NCBI GenBank assembly: GCA_002309955.1
Contig: DBXQ01000059.1
Coordinates: 1-7,544, forward strand
Length of the DNA stretch: 7,544 nucleotides
Direction of reading: 5' to 3'
DNA from: Bacteroidales bacterium UBA1208
GTDB lineage: Bacteria; Bacteroidota; Bacteroidia; Bacteroidales; P3
Part shown: in pieces, positions 1-5,066 of the stretch
How positions within the stretch are numbered: position 1 is the first letter of the stretch
Layout of the letters: each line of letters opens with the position of its first letter
Notes under the pieces: model-generated
The model's database searches: none
Seen by the model: the letters and a program-made list of their open reading frames with translations, nothing else
What the model was told of the DNA's origin: nothing
Program-made: the position numbers and the translations under genes

Positions 1-93
1 GTCAGGGCATATCACAGTGTCACCCATTGGGCGTTGCCCAAGCACCACTGCCACCCACATCATAGCCACTGCAAGAAAAACAATCTTTTTCAT
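1..93 (-). CDS. N-terminus of an exported protein, truncated by window edge
   Basis: An ATG on the minus strand at 93-91 opens a frame that stays open for 31 codons to the left edge. The visible protein begins MKKIVFLAVAMMWVAVVLGQ and continues RPMGDTVICPD. This is a classic Sec signal peptide: two lysines, a hydrophobic core of about 14 residues, and a likely signal peptidase I site near residues 19-20 (LGQ). There is no lipobox cysteine at the right place. The mature part is too short to assign a family. The start is supported by the signal peptide and by a good Bacteroidota promoter about 190 bp upstream. The product is probably periplasmic, outer-membrane or secreted; its function is unknown. 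Confidence 0.75.
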   Translation of the reverse strand, partial: MKKIVFLAVAMMWVAVVLGQRPMGDTVICPD

Positions 94-284
94 ATCACTT
101 GAATTTTATATTTAATCACATATTTTCTCCACTTCTTTTTCCACTCTACTTTTCAGAAAGTATTAGGCCAAGTCTAACTTCCTTCGTTTTTCATAGTTAC
201 ATTCAAGTTAAATATACTATAAATCATTCATAAACAACAATATATCAATTATATACATAATACCTAACCCAACATTCGATGCTA

Positions 285-316
285 CAAACTTAACAATTTT
301 TTTTCACCTATGCAAA
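285..316 (-). promoter_or_regulatory. Bacteroidota-type promoter for the exported-protein gene
   Basis: Read on the minus strand, TTTG (316-313) is followed after 20 bp by TAAGTTTG (292-285). This matches the Bacteroidota sigma-ABfr consensus (-33 TTTG, -7 TAnnTTTG) with normal spacing. Transcription would begin around 278-280, giving the gene starting at 93 a leader of roughly 185 nt. Both boxes are exact matches, but they lie in AT-rich DNA, so a chance match is possible. Confidence 0.5.
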
Positions 317-376
317 TATTTAACATTTTGGAGCAGGATAAATGGGAGGCGATTCTATACAAACCGTTTTTAAAGG

Positions 377-400
377 ACCTCTAAAAATTGCCTCTAAGAG
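377..400 (+). repeat. 24-bp dispersed repeat, copy 1
   Basis: The copy begins ACCTCTAAAAATTGCCTC and matches 575-598 at 23 of 24 positions; the first 21 bp are identical. It contains two direct CCTCTAA heptamers (378-384 and 391-397) set 13 bp apart. Copy 2 lies 198 bp away in the same orientation. Confidence 0.7.
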
Positions 401-411
401 ATTAACTCTCA

Positions 412-441
412 ATAATCTCACACTCGTAGTGTGATGATTAT
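412..441. repeat. 13-bp hairpin with a single bulge
   Basis: ATAATC followed by TCACACT (412-424) pairs with AGTGTGA (428-434) and GATTAT (436-441). The loop is CGT (425-427) and one T (435) is bulged. This is the strongest stem in the left intergenic region. No T-tract follows on either strand, so it is not a standard intrinsic terminator. It could be a protein-binding site or RNA structure. Confidence 0.6.
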
Positions 442-574
442 CACACAAACATATCCTAACGTGTCAAAAAACACGCACACTCAAAATTGGGTAAAAAAGA
501 CTTATTACGATTTGCACTTAGTGTGCTGAAAGCCTTAACACGAATTATCATCAATGAATCATTAATTTATGGTA

Positions 575-598
575 ACCTCTAAAAATTGCCTCTAAAAG
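575..598 (+). repeat. 24-bp dispersed repeat, copy 2
   Basis: This is the second copy of the repeat at 377-400, with one mismatch near its right end. It carries the same paired CCTCTAA heptamers (576-582 and 589-595). It sits in the loop of an imperfect inverted repeat whose arms are 544-559 and 603-614 (ATTATCAT...GAAT against ATTCATGATAAT, with a 4-base interruption in the left arm). Confidence 0.7.
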
Positions 599-628
599 AA
601 GCATTCATGATAATCAATACTGAATATT

Positions 629-687
629 AAACACAAATTGCCATGTAATCATCAAGAATTCAGGACAATTAATGATAATTTGTGTTT
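629..687. repeat. 11-bp perfect inverted repeat
   Basis: AAACACAAATT (629-639) is the exact reverse complement of AATTTGTGTTT (677-687). Inside it, ATCAT (648-652) and ATGAT (672-676) can extend the pairing asymmetrically. The right arm is followed on the plus strand by an A-rich run; on the minus strand the left arm is followed by TAATATTC. Function unknown. Confidence 0.55.
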
Positions 688-709
688 GAAAAAAGCATTA
701 TCACTAATT

Positions 710-728
710 ATCATTGCAATGCAATGAT
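710..728. repeat. 8-bp perfect hairpin
   Basis: ATCATTGC (710-717) pairs perfectly with GCAATGAT (721-728) around an AAT loop. It is followed by the 10-bp palindrome AATAATTATT (736-745) and by a 6-bp hairpin, ACATGA/TCATGT with a CAAT loop (767-782). All three lie just downstream of the nuclease gene in its direction of reading, so they could act as 3'-end structures. Confidence 0.5.
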
Positions 729-820
729 CTGTTTGAATAATTATTGGAGGTTGCCTTATGATTATTACATGACAATTCATGTTTAACAAAAAACCGTAGC
801 CAACAACTATTAGAAGTTCC

Positions 821-1612
821 CTAAAAAGACATTACAGCCTGAGCCTCCACAATGGCTTCGGTCTCGTCGTCAAGAGCCGGGAAAAGGTCACGGCCAAGCA
901 CCTCTTCCAACTGGTCTATCGAACAGGCATAATGGCTCAGACTATGATGTTTGCCCTCGTTGGGCATAACAAACGCCAAGCCTGAGTATGAGCCGTCGGC
1001 ACGGGGAACAAGCACCGCCTTGAAGAAGGCATCGGGAATCTGCACCCCAGCCTTCCCTATAGTGCCATAACGGCACGAATCGAACACCGGTCCACAGACC
1101 ACCCACACCCGGCCATACTTCTTGGCCCAGCGACGCACTGTATTCTCTAACGCATTCCAGTCCCCACCGTTCAACTGATGGTTCTGCGGACAGATATTGG
1201 TGAAATAATGGCTTTGCCAATAGCTCTGCTCGCTCCATCGCATATCCGCCTTCGGTGCCATGTGCCCCTTGTCCCATCCGCTACGCGAATAGTCCTCGCG
1301 CGAAGCCTGACGACCTTTCAGATTGGGATCGCGACTGAAATTGGAACTCTTAGAAGAATACCGTACCTCCAGTTCATCGGCTGTCAGTTCGTATGCCACC
1401 CAGTCCGGCACAAGGGTTGTATGGTTGTACGACACCACAAAACCATTATAATCCACAATATGCTCCCCTTTGCCATAAGCCGGACACTCCAACAGCTGGG
1501 GATGCTCATTGGTATCGCCCACAATGTCTGCCGCCCCTGGAACACCGCTACAGGTAGACATCAATGCAGCCAACAGGCAAACCATCGCACCGACACATTT
1601 ACATATGAACAT
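821..1612 (-). CDS. Secreted DNA/RNA non-specific endonuclease (NUC1 family)
   Basis: This is a 263-residue nuclease of the beta-beta-alpha-metal NUC1 (Serratia-type) family, which cuts single- and double-stranded DNA and RNA using one Mg2+. The N-terminus (residues 1-23) is a Sec signal peptide with a hydrophobic core. Cys21 is not in a good lipobox, so free export is more likely than lipoprotein anchoring. The catalytic block is clear: D114-K115-G116-H117 is the DRGH signature with K for R, H117 is the likely general base, and N148 with E156 (in NGGDWNALE) matches the family's metal-binding Asn and following Glu. TNICPQNHQLN (138-148) is also typical. Length fits the family. The start lies directly against a tandem-repeat spacer and no Shine-Dalgarno sequence is seen, which is normal for Bacteroidota. 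The Na/Pi gene lies 111 bp upstream on the same strand. A role in scavenging nucleic acids for nucleotides or phosphate is an inference. Confidence 0.93.
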   Translation of the reverse strand: MFICKCVGAMVCLLAALMSTCSGVPGAADIVGDTNEHPQLLECPAYGKGEHIVDYNGFVVSYNHTTLVPDWVAYELTADELEVRYSSKSSNFSRDPNLKGRQASREDYSRSGWDKGHMAPKADMRWSEQSYWQSHYFTNICPQNHQLNGGDWNALENTVRRWAKKYGRVWVVCGPVFDSCRYGTIGKAGVQIPDAFFKAVLVPRADGSYSGLAFVMPNEGKHHSLSHYACSIDQLEEVLGRDLFPALDDETEAIVEAQAVMSF

Positions 1613-1613
1613 A

Positions 1614-1667
1614 TTTATAATTCGTTTATAATTCGTTAATTCGTTAATGTGTTAATTCGTTAATCGA
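1614..1667. repeat. Tandem repeats of 11 bp then 8 bp, upstream of the nuclease
   Basis: TTTATAATTCG occurs twice in tandem (1614-1624 and 1625-1635). It is followed by four 8-bp units: TTAATTCG (1636), TTAATGTG (1644), TTAATTCG (1652) and a partial TTAATCGA (1660-1667). The array begins two bases upstream of the nuclease ATG (1612-1610), so it makes up the nuclease's leader and probably part of its promoter region. Confidence 0.85.
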
Positions 1668-1670
1668 TTC

Positions 1671-1718
1671 ACACATTTACACATTCACACATTCACACAT
1701 TAACACATTAACACATTC
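1671..1718. repeat. Six tandem copies of an 8-bp unit (ACACATTN)
   Basis: The units are ACACATTT (1671), ACACATTC (1679, 1687), ACACATTA (1695, 1703) and ACACATTC (1711-1718), in perfect register. Only the eighth base varies. TTAACACATTAA at 1700-1711 is the exact reverse complement of TTAATGTGTTAA at 1644-1655 in the neighbouring array, so the two arrays can fold on each other. The array ends five bases before the Na/Pi stop codon. Confidence 0.9.
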
Positions 1719-1723
1719 AAATA

Positions 1724-3448
1724 TTATTTGAACTTCACCACTATTGCCTCACTGATATTGATGACATAGTCGCCCAATTTCTCATACAAGGCATACAGAC
1801 TGCTGTAAGCATTGCCAATGGCAAAATCATACGAACCGTTCTTCAGTGCATTGAGATGCTCCTCACGCAACTGGTCACGATACTGATTAATGGCCTCCTC
1901 GGCTTTCTCGGCAGGGGCTATGTCGATGGCATCATAGTCCATCTTGAGGTTCTCATCCATAATGTCGAGGGCATGCTGAACCAACTGGGTCATCTTGGAT
2001 AGATTGTCGTTTAGATGATGGTCGAAATGTACCGCCGTCTCACGTTTATTCTTGCGGGTGGCGGCAATCTGGTAAATCGTGTCGCCAATACTCTCCAAGT
2101 TGTCCACCACACAAAGCATCGCACTGATACGTTGCGAACCCTGATGCGACAAATCACCCTCGGCAATGCGGGTCAGATACTCGGCTATCTCCATCTCCAT
2201 CTTGTCTGTTATGGCCTCGTATTTTTCAATGCGCTCAACAATATTGTCGAACTCGTCGTCGTCCTTAGCCACACGCAGACCCGGCAAAAAAGTGTACATA
2301 CGCAACACTCGTTTGGAAAACTCCGTAATCTCCCTCTCTGCCGCTTTCATATTGATTTCGGCCGTATTCATCCAACTGCTTATATACTTCAGTTTATATA
2401 CATACTCTTCATCCTCAGGTTTCTCCTTCACCAACCAATTGACTATCTTTATCAGCAGCGGGATAAACCATGCCAGAACGAACGTGTTGACCACATTGAA
2501 GAACGTATGGAACAGCGACAATGCCAAGGGGATGGAACCCGGTGCATAACCCGCGGCACCCACCGGGGTGTAGGGATTGCTCCCTGTCATGCCCTCTGTA
2601 ATCTGAGCTATCAACGACAACACAGGCTGGTAGACAATCAGCGTCAGCACCACACCCACCACATTGAACACCAGATGCGCCCTTGCCGCCCGTTTACCAT
2701 TCGTATTGGCCACCATGGCCGCAATGTTGGCCGTTATCGTTGTGCCGATATTCTGACCCATCACCAATGCCACTGCGGCATCCAATTCTATCCAGCCGTT
2801 ATAGCACATCACCAACGTGATGGCCATCATGGCCGCCGACGCCTGCACCAAACAGGTCAACAAGGCACCCACTGCCACAAAAATAAGGATGGACCAGAAT
2901 CCATAAGCCGACAACCGTGCCAATGTCTCCAAAAACTCAGGATACTGCTCCAAGTTGGGCATAGCCTGCTGCAAAAAGCCCATACCCACCAGCAACAACG
3001 CCAAACCGATAACAAACTCGCCGATGGAACGGATCTTGTCGCGCTTCATAAACATGAATATCAACGCTATGGCACCCAATAACATGGGCAAGCTGAAAGC
3101 ACTGTCGCTCTCGCCGAGGCCAAAGAGCGTGATAATCCATGCCGTAACCGTTGTGCCGATGTTGGCACCCATAATAACCGCTATGGCACCGCCCAGTGTC
3201 AGCAACCCAGCATTCACAAACGACACCACCATCACCGTGGTAGCCGACGACGACTGAATCACCGTAGTCACTGCCGCTCCCGTCAGAATGCCGCGGAACG
3301 GGCTTCCCGTAACTTTGCCCATGATGGCACGCATCTTGTTTCCGGCAAACTTCTGCAACCCTTCACTCATCAGTTTCATACCGAAGAGGAACACGGCCAA
3401 TGCCCCCGCAAAATTGATGATGATGATGATAATTTCTGAAAAACTCAT
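1724..3448 (-). CDS. Na/Pi cotransporter family protein with C-terminal PhoU-like domain
   Basis: This 574-residue inner-membrane protein belongs to the Na+/phosphate cotransporter (NptA/YjbB, PF02690) family. Residues 1-340 are strongly hydrophobic with about eight to nine membrane segments and show the family's two inverted repeats. Repeat 1 has Q65-SSSATT and GANIGTT (94-100). Repeat 2 has a degenerate Q202-ASAA and GQNIGTT (231-237). Residues about 355-574 form a soluble helical PhoU-like domain with two E-x3-D motifs, E452-SIG-D456 and E556-KLG-D560. The full two-part architecture and length are normal for Bacteroidota homologues. The start is the first ATG before the hydrophobic segment; codons 6-11 are a run of isoleucine (ATT then five ATC). 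It is divergent from the CDF gene and upstream of the nuclease on the same strand. Sodium-driven phosphate transport is the family role; some homologues may instead export phosphate or only regulate it. Confidence 0.92.
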   Translation of the reverse strand: MSFSEIIIIIINFAGALAVFLFGMKLMSEGLQKFAGNKMRAIMGKVTGSPFRGILTGAAVTTVIQSSSATTVMVVSFVNAGLLTLGGAIAVIMGANIGTTVTAWIITLFGLGESDSAFSLPMLLGAIALIFMFMKRDKIRSIGEFVIGLALLLVGMGFLQQAMPNLEQYPEFLETLARLSAYGFWSILIFVAVGALLTCLVQASAAMMAITLVMCYNGWIELDAAVALVMGQNIGTTITANIAAMVANTNGKRAARAHLVFNVVGVVLTLIVYQPVLSLIAQITEGMTGSNPYTPVGAAGYAPGSIPLALSLFHTFFNVVNTFVLAWFIPLLIKIVNWLVKEKPEDEEYVYKLKYISSWMNTAEINMKAAEREITEFSKRVLRMYTFLPGLRVAKDDDEFDNIVERIEKYEAITDKMEMEIAEYLTRIAEGDLSHQGSQRISAMLCVVDNLESIGDTIYQIAATRKNKRETAVHFDHHLNDNLSKMTQLVQHALDIMDENLKMDYDAIDIAPAEKAEEAINQYRDQLREEHLNALKNGSYDFAIGNAYSSLYALYEKLGDYVINISEAIVVKFK

Positions 3449-3529
3449 TTCAATTCAGTTCTAAATATTATATGCAAAATTTTATTATTCAACAATATAT
3501 ACAAACCATTCACATGTTTTATCCGCTCA

Positions 3530-3537
3530 CAAAAATA
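3530..3537 (-). promoter_or_regulatory. Possible -7 box for the Na/Pi gene
   Basis: On the minus strand, TATTTTTG (3537-3530) fits TAnnTTTG and lies about 80 bp upstream of the ATG at 3448. I see no TTTG at the expected -33 position, so this is weak and could be chance in AT-rich DNA. Confidence 0.25.
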
Positions 3538-3618
3538 CCATCTTATCACTATTCTTCAGTTGCGTTTCCGTTAATTAATTGTTACGTTTTTGTTACCCAC
3601 CGCCCATTGCTGACAAAA

Positions 3619-3638
3619 AATAGCTACTAATAGCTATT
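3619..3638. promoter_or_regulatory. Operator-like repeat upstream of the CDF gene
   Basis: AATAGCT (3619-3625) and AGCTATT (3632-3638) form a perfect 7-bp inverted repeat with a 6-bp spacer. The same DNA can be read as two direct TAGCTA palindromes exactly 10 bp apart (3621 and 3631). It lies 21 bp upstream of the -7 box at 3660, so it overlaps or abuts the expected -33 region. That is a usual place for a repressor or activator site. A metal-responsive regulator would be logical but is inferred only. Confidence 0.4.
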
Positions 3639-3659
3639 ACCCGTCAACAAAAAAAGATT

Positions 3660-3667
3660 TATCTTTG
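3660..3667 (+). promoter_or_regulatory. -7 box (TATCTTTG) for the CDF gene
   Basis: TATCTTTG is an exact match to the Bacteroidota -7 consensus TAnnTTTG, 26 bp before the ATG at 3694. The leader would be short, under 25 nt, and purine/A-rich without a Shine-Dalgarno sequence. No clear TTTG is present around -33, which suggests the promoter may depend on an activator at the adjacent repeat. Confidence 0.55.
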
Positions 3668-3693
3668 CACTGAAAACAAAAAACAACAAAACC

Positions 3694-4644
3694 ATGCAAC
3701 ACAATCATTCAATTGACGATAAGATGCACGACCACCCGCACGGGCATCACCATCACCACCACAGTCACCATCACCTACCTGCCGACCCGTCACAGATGGG
3801 GACGATCTACATCGTGGCCATCACCATCAACCTGCTGTTCGTCGTCGCCGAAAGCGTAGCCGGTATCGTGGGGCATTCCATGGGACTGCTCTCTGATGCA
3901 GGCCACAACCTCAGCGATGTCTTCTGCCTGCTGTTAGCCATGGTGGCCTTGAAACTGGCCCACACCCATGCCACCAAACGCTTCACCTACGGCTATCGCA
4001 AAAGCTCGGTACTCATCTCGCTGCTTAACGCCATCATCCTGCTTGTTGCCGTGGGCGGTATTGCGGTGGAGAGCATCCGCAAATTCTACCATCCCGCCGT
4101 GGTGAACGGCACCCTTGTCACATGGACTGCCGCGGCGGCCATTGTGGTGAACGGCTTTACCGCCTGGATGCTATCGAGCCGCCAACACGACATCAACACC
4201 CGGGGCGCTTTCCTCCACATGCTTGCCGACACGTTAGTATCGGCCGGTGTGGTCGTCTCCGGCATTGTCATCACCCACACCGGGTGGAATCTTATCGACC
4301 CCATCATCGGCCTCGTCATCGCTGCCGTGATTCTAATCTCCACCTGGCAACTGCTGGCAGAAAGCCTACGCATGAGTGTCGATGCCGTGCCCGAGAACAT
4401 CGACCCCGACAGCATTGTGGCGAAAATGAAGGAGCACGAAGGAATTATCGACGTACACCACCTGCACATCTGGCCCATCAGCACCACTGAAACCGCCCTC
4501 ACCGCCCATGTGGTCATTGCCGATAGCTCCCTGCTCGACGACACCACCCACCGCCTGAAAGAGATGCTTACCTCCGAAGGCATAGCCCACTGCACACTGG
4601 AAATGGAAACCACCGCCTCGCATTGCGACCACCACGACTGCTAA
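3694..4644 (+). CDS. Cation diffusion facilitator transporter, zinc-type (CzcD/ZitB-like)
   Basis: This 316-residue inner-membrane antiporter of the CDF family exports divalent metal, most likely Zn2+, in exchange for protons. The N-terminal cytoplasmic tail is extremely His-rich: 14 histidines in residues 3-27, including a run of six (18-23). Six membrane segments follow (about 36-220). Both halves of the transport site are visible as HxxxD, H71-D75 in TM2 (SDAGHNLSD) and H175-D179 in TM5 (HMLAD). This 2-His/2-Asp arrangement is known from zinc-selective CDFs. The C-terminal cytoplasmic domain (about 226-305) has the usual VHHLHIWPIS strand, and the tail ends SHCDHHDC, a further possible metal site. 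Length is normal. It is monocistronic in this window, with its own -7 box upstream and a hairpin terminator 35 bp downstream. Metal specificity cannot be proven from sequence; Co, Cd or Ni are alternatives. Confidence 0.95.
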   Translation: MQHNHSIDDKMHDHPHGHHHHHHSHHHLPADPSQMGTIYIVAITINLLFVVAESVAGIVGHSMGLLSDAGHNLSDVFCLLLAMVALKLAHTHATKRFTYGYRKSSVLISLLNAIILLVAVGGIAVESIRKFYHPAVVNGTLVTWTAAAAIVVNGFTAWMLSSRQHDINTRGAFLHMLADTLVSAGVVVSGIVITHTGWNLIDPIIGLVIAAVILISTWQLLAESLRMSVDAVPENIDPDSIVAKMKEHEGIIDVHHLHIWPISTTETALTAHVVIADSSLLDDTTHRLKEMLTSEGIAHCTLEMETTASHCDHHDC

Positions 4645-4679
4645 CACCGCAACACACACCCATACCGCCCATTGTGTCA

Positions 4680-4715
4680 AGGAATCAAGAGCAATTCCCT
4701 AAACTCTTGATTCCT
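4680..4715 (+). terminator. Intrinsic terminator-like hairpin after the CDF gene
   Basis: AGGAATCAAGAG (4680-4691) pairs perfectly over 12 bp with CTCTTGATTCCT (4704-4715) around a 12-nt loop. It is followed on the plus strand by the T-rich ATCTTTTCTTC. It lies 35 bp past the CDF stop codon. No T-tract follows on the minus strand, so it most likely ends CDF transcription only. Confidence 0.7.
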
Positions 4716-4726
4716 ATCTTTTCTTC

Positions 4727-4748
4727 GGCTGTTCAATGGTCAACAGCC
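4727..4748. repeat. 7-bp perfect hairpin
   Basis: GGCTGTT (4727-4733) pairs with AACAGCC (4742-4748) around an 8-nt loop, directly after the CDF terminator. A third, shorter hairpin follows at 4800-4816 (TGGGTT/AACCCA, 5-nt loop). Either may act as a backup or opposite-strand transcription end between the two convergent genes. Confidence 0.5.
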
Positions 4749-4955
4749 AGAGAACAACTTGTGATAAACCGAAAAATCACCGCAACAAGATGATGTAAAT
4801 GGGTTCTTTTAACCCAAATCAGTCATTAGGCCAAGCAGGCCCCCAGTGGAGACCGTCCAGAGACACGTGAGACGGAAAGGCTGATAATAACCGTTTTATC
4901 CTGTTTTCCATCTCAACGACCGACATGGAACCAATCGTTCTTCCCCCGCTCCTTG

Positions 4956-5015
4956 TACCTCAGTTCTCCCATCGTTCTCCCATCGTTCTCCCATTTCAGA
5001 AGGAGAACTGAGGTA
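4956..5015. repeat. 14-bp perfect inverted repeat enclosing an 11-bp tandem repeat
   Basis: TACCTCAGTTCTCC (4956-4969) is the exact reverse complement of GGAGAACTGAGGTA (5002-5015). Inside, GTTCTCCCATC is repeated three times in tandem (4963, 4974, 4985; the last copy ends in T). Each copy contains GTTCTCC, so any of the three can pair with GGAGAAC at 5002-5008, giving alternative slipped hairpins. The right arm is itself duplicated with the same 11-bp period (AGAACTGAGGT at 5004, AGAACGGAGGT at 5015-5025). On the minus strand it lies 50-110 bp past the aminopeptidase stop but has no T-tract. Confidence 0.85.
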
Positions 5016-5066
5016 GAACGGAGGTCGTAGGGTGGATGAACGAGCGGACCAAGGGCGCAGCTGTGG

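Larger units (their letters stand above)
94..820. other. 727-bp AT-rich non-coding region rich in inverted repeats
   Basis: I find no credible gene here: stops are frequent in all frames and no recognisable protein or RNA gene is present. It holds the minus-strand promoter at 285-316, a duplicated 24-bp repeat (377-400 and 575-598), and a cluster of inverted repeats between 412 and 782. It also holds six copies of ATTATC or its complement GATAAT between 437 and 714. The region lies downstream of the nuclease stop (821) and upstream of the gene starting at 93. It could therefore hold both the end of the nuclease transcript and control sites for the left-hand gene. Confidence 0.6.
4645..5066. 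other. 422-bp convergent intergenic region without a gene
   Basis: No credible coding sequence is present between the convergent CDF and aminopeptidase genes. The region contains the CDF terminator hairpin, two more hairpins (4727-4748 and 4800-4816), and a block of 11-bp tandem repeats enclosed in a 14-bp inverted repeat (4956-5025). It is less AT-rich than the other spacers. I see nothing specific in 4820-4950 apart from a weak 5-bp inverted repeat, CCGTC/GACGG. Confidence 0.6.

Noticed and set aside
94..820. Decayed gene or transposon remnant in the left spacer
   Set aside because: No frame shows residual protein similarity that I recognise, and no terminal inverted repeats or target duplications bracket the segment.
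1178..1639. A 153-codon plus-strand frame overlapping the nuclease
   Set aside because: It is antisense to the conserved DKGH nuclease core, ends in the repeat array, and shows no family features.
1671..1718. CRISPR array
   Set aside because: The units are 8 bp and directly adjacent, without unique spacers. The 11-bp units at 4963-4995 fail for the same reason. No cas gene is present.
2015..3082. A 355-codon open frame on the plus strand opposite the Na/Pi gene
   Set aside because: The predicted protein is His/Arg/Gln-rich with no recognisable domain. The minus strand encodes a full transporter with conserved motifs, so this is an antisense shadow.
4956..5015. Intrinsic terminator of pepP
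   Set aside because: The inverted repeat lies downstream of pepP, but no T-tract follows on the minus strand and the loop is long. A factor-independent role cannot be supported, so it is listed as a repeat only.
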